This document shows, piece by piece, positions 17,149 to 25,434 of a stretch of 64,000 nucleotides of DNA. Position 1 is the stretch's first letter; each line of letters starts with the position of its first letter. Both the position numbers and the translations under genes were made by a program. This DNA is from Bradyrhizobium sp. CCGE-LA001 (GTDB taxonomy: Bacteria; Pseudomonadota; Alphaproteobacteria; Rhizobiales; Xanthobacteraceae), in NCBI RefSeq assembly GCF_000296215.2, contig NZ_CP013949.1, positions 2,969,501 to 3,033,500 of the forward strand, given 5' to 3'. The notes beneath the pieces were generated by a model. It was not told the DNA's origin. It worked only from the letters and a program-made list of their open reading frames with translations, and searched no databases.

Positions 17149-17190
17149 GGTTTCTCGCCCCGAAGGTTCAAATTTTCGATCTTGTGTATT

Positions 17191-17202
17191 ATTTTCGAAA
17201 AT
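17191..17202. promoter_or_regulatory. GntR operator candidate, FAH side
   Basis: ATTTTCGAAAAT is a perfect 12-base palindrome 43 bases upstream of the FAH-family ATG. A half-copy, AATTTTCG, lies 20 bases before it at 17171-17178. The identical palindrome, also with a nearby half-copy, occurs on the other side of gntR at 18024-18035. This is the pattern expected of the local GntR repressor's binding site. Confidence 0.6.
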
Positions 17203-17246
17203 TAGGCGCGACGCAAGCCCGCCGCGTCCGAAATTCCTGTTACGGC

Positions 17247-17948
17247 CTATTCGGTATCGAGCAGGTGGCCGGCGTAGGTCGCCACATTGTCCGACGTCGA
17301 GCGGATATGCGCCTCGATCAGTTGCACGGCGAGATCAGCATTGCGGGATATCGCAGCCTGCATGATCGCCTGGTGCTCGCCGGCCTTGTCGCGCGGGCGC
17401 GGCCGGAAATTGGCGGAGAGATGCCGGTAGCGCTCGGCGCGATCGAACAGCTCGGCGCGAATGGCGAGCAGCGTCGCCGAGCCGCAGGCGGACACCAGCG
17501 CCTGGTGAAATTGGCGATGGGCGATCTTCCACTCGGGGTCGCGCAAGGGGTGTTCGGAATCGCGCTGCTCGATCCGCTTCAATCGGTGCAGCGTCGAGAT
17601 CACGGCGATTTCCCAATCGTCATCGCCTCGCGCGATCGCGCGGCGGATCAATTCCATCTCGATCAGGACCCGCGCGTCGGTGACCTCCACCAGATCCTGG
17701 CGGCTGACCGGTGCCACGCGAAATCCGCGCTGCTCCTGCGCATCGACCAGTCCTTCGGCGGCAAGCGCCGTCAGCGCCTCGCGCAGCGTCGTGAAGCTCG
17801 CGCCGAACCGTTCGCGCAGCACGTCGAAGCGCAGCGGCTCACCCGGCGGAAGCGCGCAGGCAACGATCTCCTCGCGCAAGCGATGCGTGATGTCGGCAGC
17901 AATGGTCTTGCCGAATTCCTTGCGGGGGCGGATGGCGCTGTCGGGCAT
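17247..17948 (-). CDS. GntR family regulator, FCD (FadR) subfamily
   Basis: A 233-residue regulator. The N-terminal winged helix (about 15-80: ITHRLREEIVACALPPGEPL, FTTLREALTALAAEGLV, then RGFRVAPVS) binds DNA. The C-terminal FCD domain (about 95-220, with DARVLIEMELIRRA, HRQFHQALVSACGS and GEHQAIMQAAISR) binds a small acid through metal-ligating histidines. I chose the ATG at 17948; an in-frame ATG at 17994 adds 15 residues and cannot be excluded. It lies between two catabolic operons and is likely their repressor and its own, through the ATTTTCGAAAAT palindromes on each side. Confidence 0.88.
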   Translation of the reverse strand: MPDSAIRPRKEFGKTIAADITHRLREEIVACALPPGEPLRFDVLRERFGASFTTLREALTALAAEGLVDAQEQRGFRVAPVSRQDLVEVTDARVLIEMELIRRAIARGDDDWEIAVISTLHRLKRIEQRDSEHPLRDPEWKIAHRQFHQALVSACGSATLLAIRAELFDRAERYRHLSANFRPRPRDKAGEHQAIMQAAISRNADLAVQLIEAHIRSTSDNVATYAGHLLDTE

Positions 17949-18023
17949 GATGTCTGTCGTTGAATCGATGGCCCAAGATGCCGCGCCAACGACCATCTTG
18001 CAATAATTTTCGCAAACGGTATG

Positions 18024-18035
18024 ATTTTCGAAAAT
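18024..18035. promoter_or_regulatory. GntR operator candidate, reductase side
   Basis: A second exact copy of ATTTTCGAAAAT lies 24 bases before the ATG at 18060, with half-copy AATTTTCG at 18005-18012. It sits between the divergent gntR and reductase genes, so it could repress both. Confidence 0.6.
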
Positions 18036-18059
18036 ATGGACTTGGGAGGCGGCTGAATC

Positions 18060-19052
18060 ATGAGAGCGGTGCTGGTGCGTCAGCCGGGTGGGCCGGATGC
18101 ACTCGACTTGGTCGAGCTTCCCGTGCCGGTGCCCGGACCCGGCCAAGTGCAGATCCGGGCCGAAGCGTTCGGGGTCGGCCAGCCCGACGTGCTGATCCGG
18201 CGCGGCGTCTACAAATGGATGCCGCCGCTGCCGGCCAATCCCGGCAATGACGTCGCTGGCCGCATCGCGGCGCTCGGCCCCGGTGTCGAGGGCTTTGCGA
18301 TCGGCCAGAAGGTCTTGCTGAGCGCGCGCGATCTGTCCCAACGCGGCGGCTGTTACGCCGATTATGTGGTCGCGCCGGCGGACGCCGTTCACGCGCTGCC
18401 CGACAATGTCGATCTGCAAGCGGCGGTGTGCCTGTCGAACTATCAGGTCGCGTACGCGCTGCTGCACGAGTGCAACCATCCGCGCGCGCCTAAAAGCGTG
18501 CTGGTGATCGGCGCGGCCGGCGGCGTCGGCACGGCGCTGGTGCAGCTGGCGAAGCTCGCGCAGATGAATGTCATCGGCACGGTCTCGACCGAAGAGAAGG
18601 CGGAGTTCGCGCGCAGCAACGGCGCCGATCATGTCATCTTCTATCGGAGTGAAGATGTGGTGGCCCGAACCCGCGAACTTACCAACGGCGAGGGCGTCGG
18701 CCTCGTGCTCGATCACGTCTGCGGGCCCGAGTTCACCGCCTATCTCGGCGCGCTCGGCAAATGGGGCACGCTGCTGTCGTACAACGCCTTCGCGGGATTG
18801 CCGGAAGAGAACCTGATGGGGGCGATGCGCAACCATCTCGATATCTGTCCGGCCGTGCGCTGCTTCTCCTTTCATATCTACGACCACGATCGCGACGGGC
18901 GTCGCGCCCTGATGCGCAGTGTGATCGATGCCCTGGGCCGGAATGCGATCAGGCCGGCGATTTCGGCGGTCCTGAAGCTCGACGAGGTCAGGAAGGCCCA
19001 CACGCTGCTCGAGCAGGGCTCCGCGCTCGGCAAGATCATCATGACGCCATGA
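18060..19052 (+). CDS. Zinc-type alcohol dehydrogenase / quinone oxidoreductase family protein
   Basis: A 330-residue medium-chain reductase. The N-terminal GroES-like domain starts MRAVLVRQPGGPDALDLVELP, and the Rossmann domain has VLVIGAAGGVGTALVQLAKL (about 145-165). NADPH-dependent quinone reductase-like members lack zinc; the usual catalytic-zinc cysteine/histidine set is not apparent here. The strong GGGAGG ribosome site precedes ATG 18060. It is followed by the VOC gene after ten bases, so both belong to one operon under the GntR-type site. The substrate is unknown. Confidence 0.85.
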   Translation: MRAVLVRQPGGPDALDLVELPVPVPGPGQVQIRAEAFGVGQPDVLIRRGVYKWMPPLPANPGNDVAGRIAALGPGVEGFAIGQKVLLSARDLSQRGGCYADYVVAPADAVHALPDNVDLQAAVCLSNYQVAYALLHECNHPRAPKSVLVIGAAGGVGTALVQLAKLAQMNVIGTVSTEEKAEFARSNGADHVIFYRSEDVVARTRELTNGEGVGLVLDHVCGPEFTAYLGALGKWGTLLSYNAFAGLPEENLMGAMRNHLDICPAVRCFSFHIYDHDRDGRRALMRSVIDALGRNAIRPAISAVLKLDEVRKAHTLLEQGSALGKIIMTP

Positions 19053-19062
19053 GGGGTGGACG

Positions 19063-19968
19063 ATGACGACACAGGCACCCATTGCACGCTTCACCCGGTT
19101 GCGGCACGCCACCTTTTCCTCGCCCGATCCAGAGCGGCTGCTCGACTATTACCGCGCCGTGATCGGCCTTGGCCTCGTCGGCCGCGACGGTGACCGCGTC
19201 TTTCTCGCCAACGATTCCGAGCAGCTCTCGCTCGTGATCGAGCCCGGTGACGCCGAATTGAAGAGCATCGCCTTCGAGATATCTCCCGATGTGCAGATCG
19301 AGGCGCTCGGCGCTGCGCTCAAGCAAGCCGATCTGCGGCCAGAGCTTCAGAGCGATTCCTTGCCTGGCGTCTCCAGGCTGCTGTCGTTCAGCGATCCCGA
19401 GGGGACACGCTTCGAGCTGATCCAGGGCTGGACGCCGACGCCCGCGCAGGAGCGCATCGGTGCGCTTGCCGTCAGCAAGCTCGGCCATGTCGCCCTTCGT
19501 ACGCCCGATCCGCACGCGGCCTCGGACTTCTATGCCAATTTCATGGGCCTGCGGGTCTCCGACTGGATCGAGGACCGCTTCGTCTTCATGCGCAGCGGCT
19601 TCGAACACCACACGCTGAACTTTGCCCGCGCACCCGTGCGCGGCCTGCATCATTTCGCTTTCGAGCTGCGCGGTCCCGCCCACATGCATCAGGCCTGCGA
19701 CCATCTCGCGCGGCACAAGCTGCCCGTGCTCTGGGGCCCGGTTCGCCACGGCCCCGGGCACAACACCGCGATCTATCACCGCAATCCCGACGGGCATCTC
19801 GTCGAGCTGTTTTGCGATCTCGACCGCATGACCGACGAGGCGCTCGGCTATTTCGAGCCGCGGCCCTGGCATCGCGATCGTCCGCAGCGGCCCAAGATCT
19901 GGGTCGGCCTGCCGCGCGACGTCTGGGGCATGGCGCCTTCGCCTGAATGCACCGAGTTCGCTCGTTAG
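19063..19968 (+). CDS. VOC family protein, extradiol-dioxygenase-like
   Basis: A 301-residue protein with two vicinal-oxygen-chelate modules (about 12-125 and 137-265). The second carries the probable Fe(II) ligands: His in LGHVALRTPDPHAA, His in LHHFAFEL, and Glu in HLVELFCD. HRNPDGHLVELF is typical of ring-cleaving 2,3-dioxygenases. It probably opens an aromatic diol, with the FAH-family hydrolase acting downstream. The step order is inference. Confidence 0.85.
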   Translation: MTTQAPIARFTRLRHATFSSPDPERLLDYYRAVIGLGLVGRDGDRVFLANDSEQLSLVIEPGDAELKSIAFEISPDVQIEALGAALKQADLRPELQSDSLPGVSRLLSFSDPEGTRFELIQGWTPTPAQERIGALAVSKLGHVALRTPDPHAASDFYANFMGLRVSDWIEDRFVFMRSGFEHHTLNFARAPVRGLHHFAFELRGPAHMHQACDHLARHKLPVLWGPVRHGPGHNTAIYHRNPDGHLVELFCDLDRMTDEALGYFEPRPWHRDRPQRPKIWVGLPRDVWGMAPSPECTEFAR

Positions 19969-20042
19969 CGGATTCGAATTCGACGGAACGACGCCGCACA
20001 CGCTGCGGCCAACGACATAACGATCAAGGGGAGGAAGCATCC

Positions 20043-21020
20043 ATGCGACGGGTGAAGCGGCTTGCTGCGGCCATTTTTCTGCTGGGCGGTTGTCTCGCGA
20101 CCGTTCCTGCGTCGGCGGACAATTATCCGTCCCGCCCGATCCGCCTGCTGCACGGTTTTGCCGCCGGCGGGGCGGCCGACACGTTGTCGCGCATCATTGC
20201 CGACGGCCTCTCGAAGCGGCTCGGGCAGCCGATCATCGTCGAGGCCAAGCCCGGCGCTGGCGGCAACATCGCTGCGGATGCGATCGCGAAAGCTGCGCCC
20301 GACGGTTACACGATCGGGCTCGTCACCGGCGCCCACGCGATTTCCGCGGCGACCTACAAGAGCCTCGCCTATCAGCCCGCCGACAGCTTCGAGATGGTCT
20401 CCACGCTGGTGTACTACGCGCTCGTCATCGCCGTGCGTAACGACCATCCGGCAAAATCGCTCGGCGAGCTCGTCGCCATGGCGAAGGCGAAGCCTGGTTC
20501 GCTCAGCTTTGGATCGGTGGGGTTCGGCAGCACCCATCACCTCGCCGGCGAGCTGCTGAACGCGACCGCAGGCGTCGAGATCCTGCACGTACCGTATCGC
20601 GGCGATTCCCAATCCATCACCGCGCTGCTCGGCGGCGAGGTTCCGGTCATCGTCGGCACCCCCGTCCTGCTCGCGCCCCAGATCCAGAGCGGCGCGATCC
20701 GCGGACTTGCGGTGACTTCGCCGGTGCGCACCGCGCTGTTGCCCGACGTGCCGACGGTTCAGGAGGCCGGCATCAAGGGCTACGACGTGCGGACCTGGGC
20801 GGGCCTCCTGGCCCCGAAGGGAACGCCGCCCGCCATCGTCGCTGCGCTCAATGCAGCAACGCGCGACGCACTCAGGGACCCCGATCTCAAGCAACGGCTG
20901 GAAACTGCCGTCGGCGGCGAGGTGCGCGGCAGTTCGCCCGAGGAGATGAAGGCGCTGATCGAGACCGAGATCACCAAATGGACCGGCGTGGTGGAGAAGG
21001 CGAAGATTCCGAAGATCTGA
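20043..21020 (+). CDS. Tripartite tricarboxylate transporter-type binding protein (TctC/Bug family)
   Basis: A 325-residue periplasmic binding protein. The signal peptide is residues 1-25 (ending VPASA). The mature protein has all Bug-family marks: NYPSRPIRLLHGFAAGGAAD, PGAGGNIAADAIAKAAPDGYT, LHVPYRGDSQS and LLPDVPTVQEAG. Bug proteins bind carboxylates and related molecules. The matching TctA and TctB membrane subunits are absent here, so it may use subunits coded elsewhere or serve as a sensor. The ribosome site AGGGGAGGAAG fixes ATG 20043. It lies 74 bases after the VOC gene and probably captures the pathway substrate. Confidence 0.88.
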   Translation: MRRVKRLAAAIFLLGGCLATVPASADNYPSRPIRLLHGFAAGGAADTLSRIIADGLSKRLGQPIIVEAKPGAGGNIAADAIAKAAPDGYTIGLVTGAHAISAATYKSLAYQPADSFEMVSTLVYYALVIAVRNDHPAKSLGELVAMAKAKPGSLSFGSVGFGSTHHLAGELLNATAGVEILHVPYRGDSQSITALLGGEVPVIVGTPVLLAPQIQSGAIRGLAVTSPVRTALLPDVPTVQEAGIKGYDVRTWAGLLAPKGTPPAIVAALNAATRDALRDPDLKQRLETAVGGEVRGSSPEEMKALIETEITKWTGVVEKAKIPKI

Positions 21021-21036
21021 TCGCAAACGGAAGCGC

Positions 21037-21438
21037 CTATCGCGCTTCCACCACCTCGCCGTCCTCCTTCACGAACCGGCCGACCGGATTTTCCAGGAGA
21101 TCGATCACCGCCTCCGAAGGCCGGCACAGCCGCGTGCCCTTCGGCGTCACCACGATCGGACGGTTGATCAGGATGGGACGCGCGAGCATCTGGTCGATCA
21201 GCTCGTCATCGGACCATTTGGGATCATCGAGGCCGAGATCGCGATAGGGCGTGCCTTTCTCGCGCAGCAGCGCGCGAGCAGTCATGCCCATGGCTGCGAT
21301 GAGCCCGACCAGCTTTTCACGGGAGGGCGGCGTCGTCAGATATTCGATGATATCAGGCTCGACGCCGCTCTGCCGGATCATCGCCAGCGTGTTGCGCGAG
21401 GTGCCGCAGGCCGGGTTGTGATAGATCGTGACGCTCAT
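21037..21438 (-). CDS. arsC: Arsenate reductase, glutaredoxin-coupled type
   Basis: A 133-residue ArsC of the Grx-dependent class, reducing arsenate to arsenite in the cytoplasm. The catalytic cysteine is Cys11 in YHNPACGTSRNTL. The ILINRPIVVTPKG segment supplies the conserved arginine that binds the oxyanion. Its ATG overlaps the end of the aquaporin gene by four bases (ATGA), and it is the third gene of an arsR-aqpS-arsC operon. It converges on the TctC-type gene. Confidence 0.93.
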   Translation of the reverse strand: MSVTIYHNPACGTSRNTLAMIRQSGVEPDIIEYLTTPPSREKLVGLIAAMGMTARALLREKGTPYRDLGLDDPKWSDDELIDQMLARPILINRPIVVTPKGTRLCRPSEAVIDLLENPVGRFVKEDGEVVEAR

Positions 21439-22145
21439 CGTGTGGTCTCCGCAATCGGGACAGGGGCGGGCGCGCGGGAGGGTCCGAGCAGCCAGTGCAT
21501 CAGCAGCATGCCGGCGAACGCGCCGCAGAGTTCGGCAAGGATGAATCCGGGCAGGTCGACAGGGCGAATGCCGGCGAAGGTGTTGGTGAGCGACCGTGCA
21601 ATGGCCACCGCAGGGTTGGCAAACGACGTGGAAGCCGTGAACCAATAGGCCGCCGTGATGTAAAGGCCCACCAGCCAGGGGATCGCCGTGCGTTGAAAGC
21701 GGATTCCGGCCAGGATTGTCGCGACCAGCCCGAACGCCGCGACGGCTTCGGCGAACCATTGCGGTGCTCCGGTTCGGACCTTGGCCGAGAGGTCGAGCAG
21801 GGGCAGTCCGAACATCAGGTGCGCCGCCAGCGTTCCCGCGATGCCGCCGGCGATCTGCGCAAACACGTAGAGAGCGGCCTCGTTCACCGGCAGCTCGCGC
21901 TTGCCGGTGAAAACGAGCGTGACGGCCGGATTGAAGTGCGCGCCGGAGATCGGACCGAGCAACGTGATCAGGACGACCAGGGTGGCCCCGGTCGGCAAGG
22001 TGTTGCAGAGCAGCGCAAGCGCCACATCCCTGGTCAGGGTTTCCGCCATGATGCCGGACCCGACCACGGTGACGACGAGCATGCCGGTGCCGAGCGCCTC
22101 GGCCGCCAGGCGCCGCGGAAGGTCGAAGGCGTGCTGATTAGGCAC
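21435..22145 (-). CDS. aqpS: Aquaglyceroporin-type arsenite channel
   Basis: A 236-residue major intrinsic protein with six membrane spans and two NPA pore motifs, HFNPAVT and ANPAVAIAR. In Sinorhizobium meliloti, AqpS takes the place of the ArsB pump: arsenite made by ArsC leaves through the channel down its gradient. The order arsR-aqpS-arsC here is the same, which supports that job. Its start overlaps the arsR end by eight bases, so the operon is tightly coupled. Confidence 0.9.
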   Translation of the reverse strand: MPNQHAFDLPRRLAAEALGTGMLVVTVVGSGIMAETLTRDVALALLCNTLPTGATLVVLITLLGPISGAHFNPAVTLVFTGKRELPVNEAALYVFAQIAGGIAGTLAAHLMFGLPLLDLSAKVRTGAPQWFAEAVAAFGLVATILAGIRFQRTAIPWLVGLYITAAYWFTASTSFANPAVAIARSLTNTFAGIRPVDLPGFILAELCGAFAGMLLMHWLLGPSRAPAPVPIAETTR

Positions 22146-22500
22146 GGCTTCGCTCCTTTCGTTTGGGCGCGCAGCACGATCGCAGCGTCTCGACGACGGG
22201 TTCGCAGACCTCCGGCCGTCCGCCGCAGCAATCGCGCAGCAGGAATACGGCGACGTCGCGAAACTCGCCGAGATTGGCGCGGTAGATGATCGAGCGGCTG
22301 CGCCGCTCGGACGACACGAGCCGCGCGCGGCTCAGGATCGACAAGTGTGCCGAAAGCGTGTTCTGCGGCACTTCGAGCAGGCGGGCGAGGTCGCCTGCTG
22401 CAAGTCCCTCAGGTTCGTGCCGGACCAGCGTCCGGAAGGCCTCCAGCCGGGTTGATTGCGACAGCGCTGCGAGAGCAAGGACGGCTTCCTCTGTTTCCAT
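22138..22500 (-). CDS. arsR: ArsR family metalloid-responsive repressor (first copy)
   Basis: A 120-residue winged-helix repressor with the ArsR fold: LAALSQSTRLEAFRTLV, LEVPQNTLSAHLSILSRARLV, then SERRSRSIIYRANL. Cysteine pairs near the C-terminus (LRDCCGG, EVCEP, LRSCCAP) are likely arsenite ligands, unlike the classical ELCVCDL site in helix 3. It starts the arsR-aqpS-arsC operon and is divergent from a second arsR. Confidence 0.9.
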   Translation of the reverse strand: METEEAVLALAALSQSTRLEAFRTLVRHEPEGLAAGDLARLLEVPQNTLSAHLSILSRARLVSSERRSRSIIYRANLGEFRDVAVFLLRDCCGGRPEVCEPVVETLRSCCAPKRKERSRA

Positions 22501-22565
22501 ATATCCAGACTTATGGAATTATTTGGCATGCGTCAATCCGGATATGCATCACCGTGTTTCGAACG

Positions 22566-22573
22566 TTCTAGAA
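22566..22573. promoter_or_regulatory. TTCTAGAA palindrome before the second arsR
   Basis: TTCTAGAA lies 43 bases before the ATG at 22617, inside CGTTCTAGAAAT. The same core forms the centre of a perfect 16-base palindrome ahead of the flavoprotein gene at 22957. Shared sequence in two adjacent promoters suggests control by the same ArsR, probably the one coded between them. Confidence 0.4.
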
Positions 22574-22616
22574 ATATAGTTGACTGCTCGCGCGAATGAG
22601 GGCATCGTCTCGCGCC

Positions 22617-22934
22617 ATGAGGATCGATGACGCAGCGGCACGTTTGGAAGCACTGGGCAACCGGACGCGCCTGCAGATCTATCGCGCCCTGGTTCGCGCC
22701 GGGCATTCGGGCATGCCAGTGGGCCGCTTGCAGGACAAGCTGAAGATCCCGGCCTCGACGCTGTCGCATCACATCAAGACCTTGGTCTCGGTCGGGCTCG
22801 TCAGTCAGGTGCGGGACTCCACGACGCTCGTCTGCCATGCGAACTACGACGCGATGCGGGGCCTGGTGGATTTCCTGGCTGCGGAATGCTGCGCGGACGA
22901 ACTCGGGTGCAAGGACACGCAAACGGCGGCCTGA
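22617..22934 (+). CDS. ArsR family metalloid-responsive repressor (second copy)
   Basis: A 105-residue winged-helix repressor distinct from the first copy: ARLEALGNRTRLQIYRALVR, IPASTLSHHIKTLVSVGLV, then VRDSTTLVCHANYDAM. Likely metalloid ligands are Cys residues in AAECCADELGC near the C-terminus. I prefer the ATG at 22617, matching the usual family N-terminus, over an in-frame ATG at 22596. It precedes the flavoprotein gene by 50 bases, with a 16-base palindrome between them. Confidence 0.85.
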   Translation: MRIDDAAARLEALGNRTRLQIYRALVRAGHSGMPVGRLQDKLKIPASTLSHHIKTLVSVGLVSQVRDSTTLVCHANYDAMRGLVDFLAAECCADELGCKDTQTAA

Positions 22935-22956
22935 TTCTTTCGGGTCACATTATTCG

Positions 22957-22972
22957 ATCATTCTAGAATGAT
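22957..22972. promoter_or_regulatory. Perfect 16-base palindrome, ArsR operator candidate
   Basis: ATCATTCTAGAATGAT is self-complementary over all 16 bases and ends 12 bases before the flavoprotein ATG at 22985. It overlaps the expected promoter or ribosome-site region, where an ArsR dimer would block expression. Confidence 0.55.
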
Positions 22973-22984
22973 GGGAGAAGTCGG

Positions 22985-24349
22985 ATGAACGAGAAGACAG
23001 TTGCGATCATCGGGGCAGGGCCCGTCGGTCTCGCGGCGGCCGCGCACGTGCTCGAACGCGGCATGTCTCCCATCGTGCTCGAGGCGGGCAACGAGGCCGC
23101 TCATGCGGTCCGTCAATGGCAGCACGTGCAGCTGTTCTCGCCATGGGAATACAATGTCGACCAGGCGGCGGCGCGCCTGCTCGCGCCCACGGGGTGGAAT
23201 TCGCCGGATCCAAGCGCCTATCCCACCGGCGGCGAGCTGATCGAGCGCTACCTCGCGCCGCTCGCGACGCGCACGAAGCTGCGCGATGTGATCCGGACGT
23301 CCAGTCGCGTCACGTCCATCAGCCGCGCAGGCTTCGACAAGGCCAAGACGAAGGGCAGGGAGCAGGCGCCGTTCGAGATCCGCTATCAGAACGGCAAAGG
23401 ACCCGAGGTGCTGCGCGCCGATGCCGTCATCGACATCTCCGGCACTTGGTTCTCGCCCAATCCCGCCGGCAGCAACGGCCTGCCGGCCATTGGCGAACGC
23501 GAGCGCACGGACCGCATCGCCTATGGCATGCCGGATGTGCAGGGCACGGGTCGCGCGAGATATGCCGGCAAGACCGTCGCCGTGCTCGGTGCCGGTCATT
23601 CCGCCATCGGCACGCTGGTCGATCTCGTGCAACTCGCCGAAGAGGTGCCCGGCACGAAGCCCGTCTGGCTGTTGCGCGGCATTGAACCCGCCAAGGCCTT
23701 TGGCGGCGGCCGCAACGACAAGCTGGCCGCGCGTGGCGAGCTTGGCTCTGCCTTCGCAGCGCTCGTGGCCGCCGGCAAGATCGCGATCGAGGTCGGCTTT
23801 GGTGTCACGCACGTCTTGGACGCCGAAGGCCTTCTCAGGATCTCGGCGGGTGCCTGCTGCGGCGCGCGCAGCGTGGTGGCAGACGAGCTGATCGTCGCGA
23901 CCGGATTTCGCCCCGATCTGTCGTTCCTCTCCGAGCTGCGGCTGCAGCTCGATCCGGCCATCGAGGCACCCGTTGCGCTCGCGCCGCTGATCGATCCCAA
24001 CGAGCATAGCTGCGGCACGGTCCGTCCCCATGGTGCGCGCGAGCTTTCGCATGACGAGCCGGGCTTTTACATCGCCGGCATGAAATCCTACGGCCGTGCA
24101 CCGACCTTCCTGATGGTGACCGGCTACGAACAGGTGCGCTCGATCGCCGCCGACATCGCTGGCGACAAGGCGGCTGCGGCCCGGGTCGAGCTCGTGTTGC
24201 CGGAGACCGGCGTCTGCACGCGAGGCGGCGTGGAGTCCACTGCCGCTTCCGGCTGCTGCGGTGGCCCCGCGACGGAAGACGTCTCGGCCTGTTGCGCCGC
24301 CGACGAAACCGCCAAGAAGGCCGGCGCTTCGGGGTGCGGCTGTTCATGA
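22985..24349 (+). CDS. ArsO-like FAD/NAD(P) flavoprotein with a cysteine-rich tail
   Basis: A 454-residue flavoprotein. An FAD-binding GxGxxG (VAIIGAGPVGLAAAAH) opens the protein and a second dinucleotide site (VAVLGAGHSAIGTLVDL) lies near residue 200, as in flavin monooxygenases. ATGFRPDLSFL marks the late flavin segment. The last 45 residues are unusual: paired and isolated cysteines (SGCCGG, ACCAAD, SGCGCS) could bind arsenite. A further pair, GACCGAR, lies near residue 295. Proteins of this kind occur in ars clusters and are called ArsO; their reaction is not settled. Its position after an ArsR and an operator-like palindrome supports metalloid control. Confidence 0.8.
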   Translation: MNEKTVAIIGAGPVGLAAAAHVLERGMSPIVLEAGNEAAHAVRQWQHVQLFSPWEYNVDQAAARLLAPTGWNSPDPSAYPTGGELIERYLAPLATRTKLRDVIRTSSRVTSISRAGFDKAKTKGREQAPFEIRYQNGKGPEVLRADAVIDISGTWFSPNPAGSNGLPAIGERERTDRIAYGMPDVQGTGRARYAGKTVAVLGAGHSAIGTLVDLVQLAEEVPGTKPVWLLRGIEPAKAFGGGRNDKLAARGELGSAFAALVAAGKIAIEVGFGVTHVLDAEGLLRISAGACCGARSVVADELIVATGFRPDLSFLSELRLQLDPAIEAPVALAPLIDPNEHSCGTVRPHGARELSHDEPGFYIAGMKSYGRAPTFLMVTGYEQVRSIAADIAGDKAAAARVELVLPETGVCTRGGVESTAASGCCGGPATEDVSACCAADETAKKAGASGCGCS

Positions 24350-24414
24350 CGCCACTGCCGGCGATCGGGCGGACGATACTCCCCGACTCGGCCTGACCCG
24401 TGCGCGCGGAGAGA

Positions 24415-25305
24415 TCAGACCGAGCGGCCGGCCGCAAGCTCGCGCATGATCCACTCGGTGAACGCGCGGATGGGCCGGCGCTGCTGGCTTGCGCGTGGAA
24501 ACACCAGATGATGGCCGACATAGCGGATATCGAGGGACCGTTTGGCGAGCGGTGCAACCAGCCGCCTTGTCGCGATCTCGCGTTCGGCCAGCCGGGTCGA
24601 TTCCAGCGTCACGCCGAGGCCGCTTGAGGCCATCGCGATCGCCAGGAAGCTGCGATCGAAGCGCATGCCGTGAATGGCCGGCGCTTCGAGGCCGTTGGCG
24701 CTGAACCATTGATGCCACTGCACCTGCTTCACCTCGGAGCGGATCAGCACCTGGTCGAACAGATCCTTCGGCTTGCGGATCTTCTTTGCGAGTTCGGGCG
24801 TGCAGAGCGGCGTCACGGTCTCTTCGCCGAGTGACATCACCTCGACGCCCTCGGCCCTCGGCTGGCCGTAGACGATGTCGATGTCGAAATCGTCGTTGCT
24901 GAACCGGGCGTACTCGGTGCTGGCGGCGAGGCGGACCTCGAGATTGGGCTCGGCGGCCATGAAACGGGCGAGGCGAGGGGCGAGCCATTGGGCGGCGAAG
25001 CTCGGCGCGCAGTGCACCCTCAATAGTTGCGGACCGCGGCCGGCAACCTCCTCGATGCCGCGCCGCAAATTGTCGAACGCGGCACCGGCATGACGCATCA
25101 GGTTCTCGCCCGCCGGCGTCAAACGAATGGCGCGGGCGCTGCGTTCGAACAGGACGGTGCCCATCGCGCTTTCGAGCTTGCGAATGGCGTGGCTGACTGC
25201 GCTTGGGGTGAGATGAAGCTCGTTCGCCGCATCTCGGAACGAGCCGGTGCGCGCCGCCGCCTCGAAGGCGCGGATGGACGATATCGGGATGGACGATAGC
25301 AGCAT
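24415..25305 (-). CDS. LysR family regulator, GcvA-like
   Basis: A 296-residue LysR protein. The winged helix (MLLSSIPISSIRAFEAAART, TPSAVSHAIRKLESAMG, LFERSARAIRLTPAGE) is followed by a periplasmic-binding-like effector domain. The PSFAAQWLAPRLARFMAAEP stretch is typical of the GcvA branch. It is divergent from the SDR/transketolase operon and is likely its activator, sensing a pathway metabolite. Confidence 0.9.
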   Translation of the reverse strand: MLLSSIPISSIRAFEAAARTGSFRDAANELHLTPSAVSHAIRKLESAMGTVLFERSARAIRLTPAGENLMRHAGAAFDNLRRGIEEVAGRGPQLLRVHCAPSFAAQWLAPRLARFMAAEPNLEVRLAASTEYARFSNDDFDIDIVYGQPRAEGVEVMSLGEETVTPLCTPELAKKIRKPKDLFDQVLIRSEVKQVQWHQWFSANGLEAPAIHGMRFDRSFLAIAMASSGLGVTLESTRLAEREIATRRLVAPLAKRSLDIRYVGHHLVFPRASQQRRPIRAFTEWIMRELAAGRSV

Positions 25306-25312
25306 CCGACAA

Positions 25313-25327
25313 GTGAACCAAATTCAC
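25313..25327. promoter_or_regulatory. LysR-type box (T-N11-A)
   Basis: GTGAA-CCAAA-TTCAC is a five-base inverted repeat containing the LysR T-N11-A pattern. It ends next to the lysR ATG, so it would suit autoregulation and perhaps activation of the divergent operon. Confidence 0.4.
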
Positions 25328-25434
25328 CTATGCAAGACAACAGCGCGTTTGTGGGAAAAGCTGCGCCTGCATAATGAATGAGGTCAAGAACGCCGCGCCT
25401 GCGCGGTCTGCAAAAGCGATCCAGGGAGGAGCAC

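Noticed and set aside
17247..19112. Single 621-codon reverse frame joining gntR to an upstream extension
   Set aside because: Only the last 233 codons match a GntR-FCD protein; the rest is antisense to the reductase gene and crosses the operator region.
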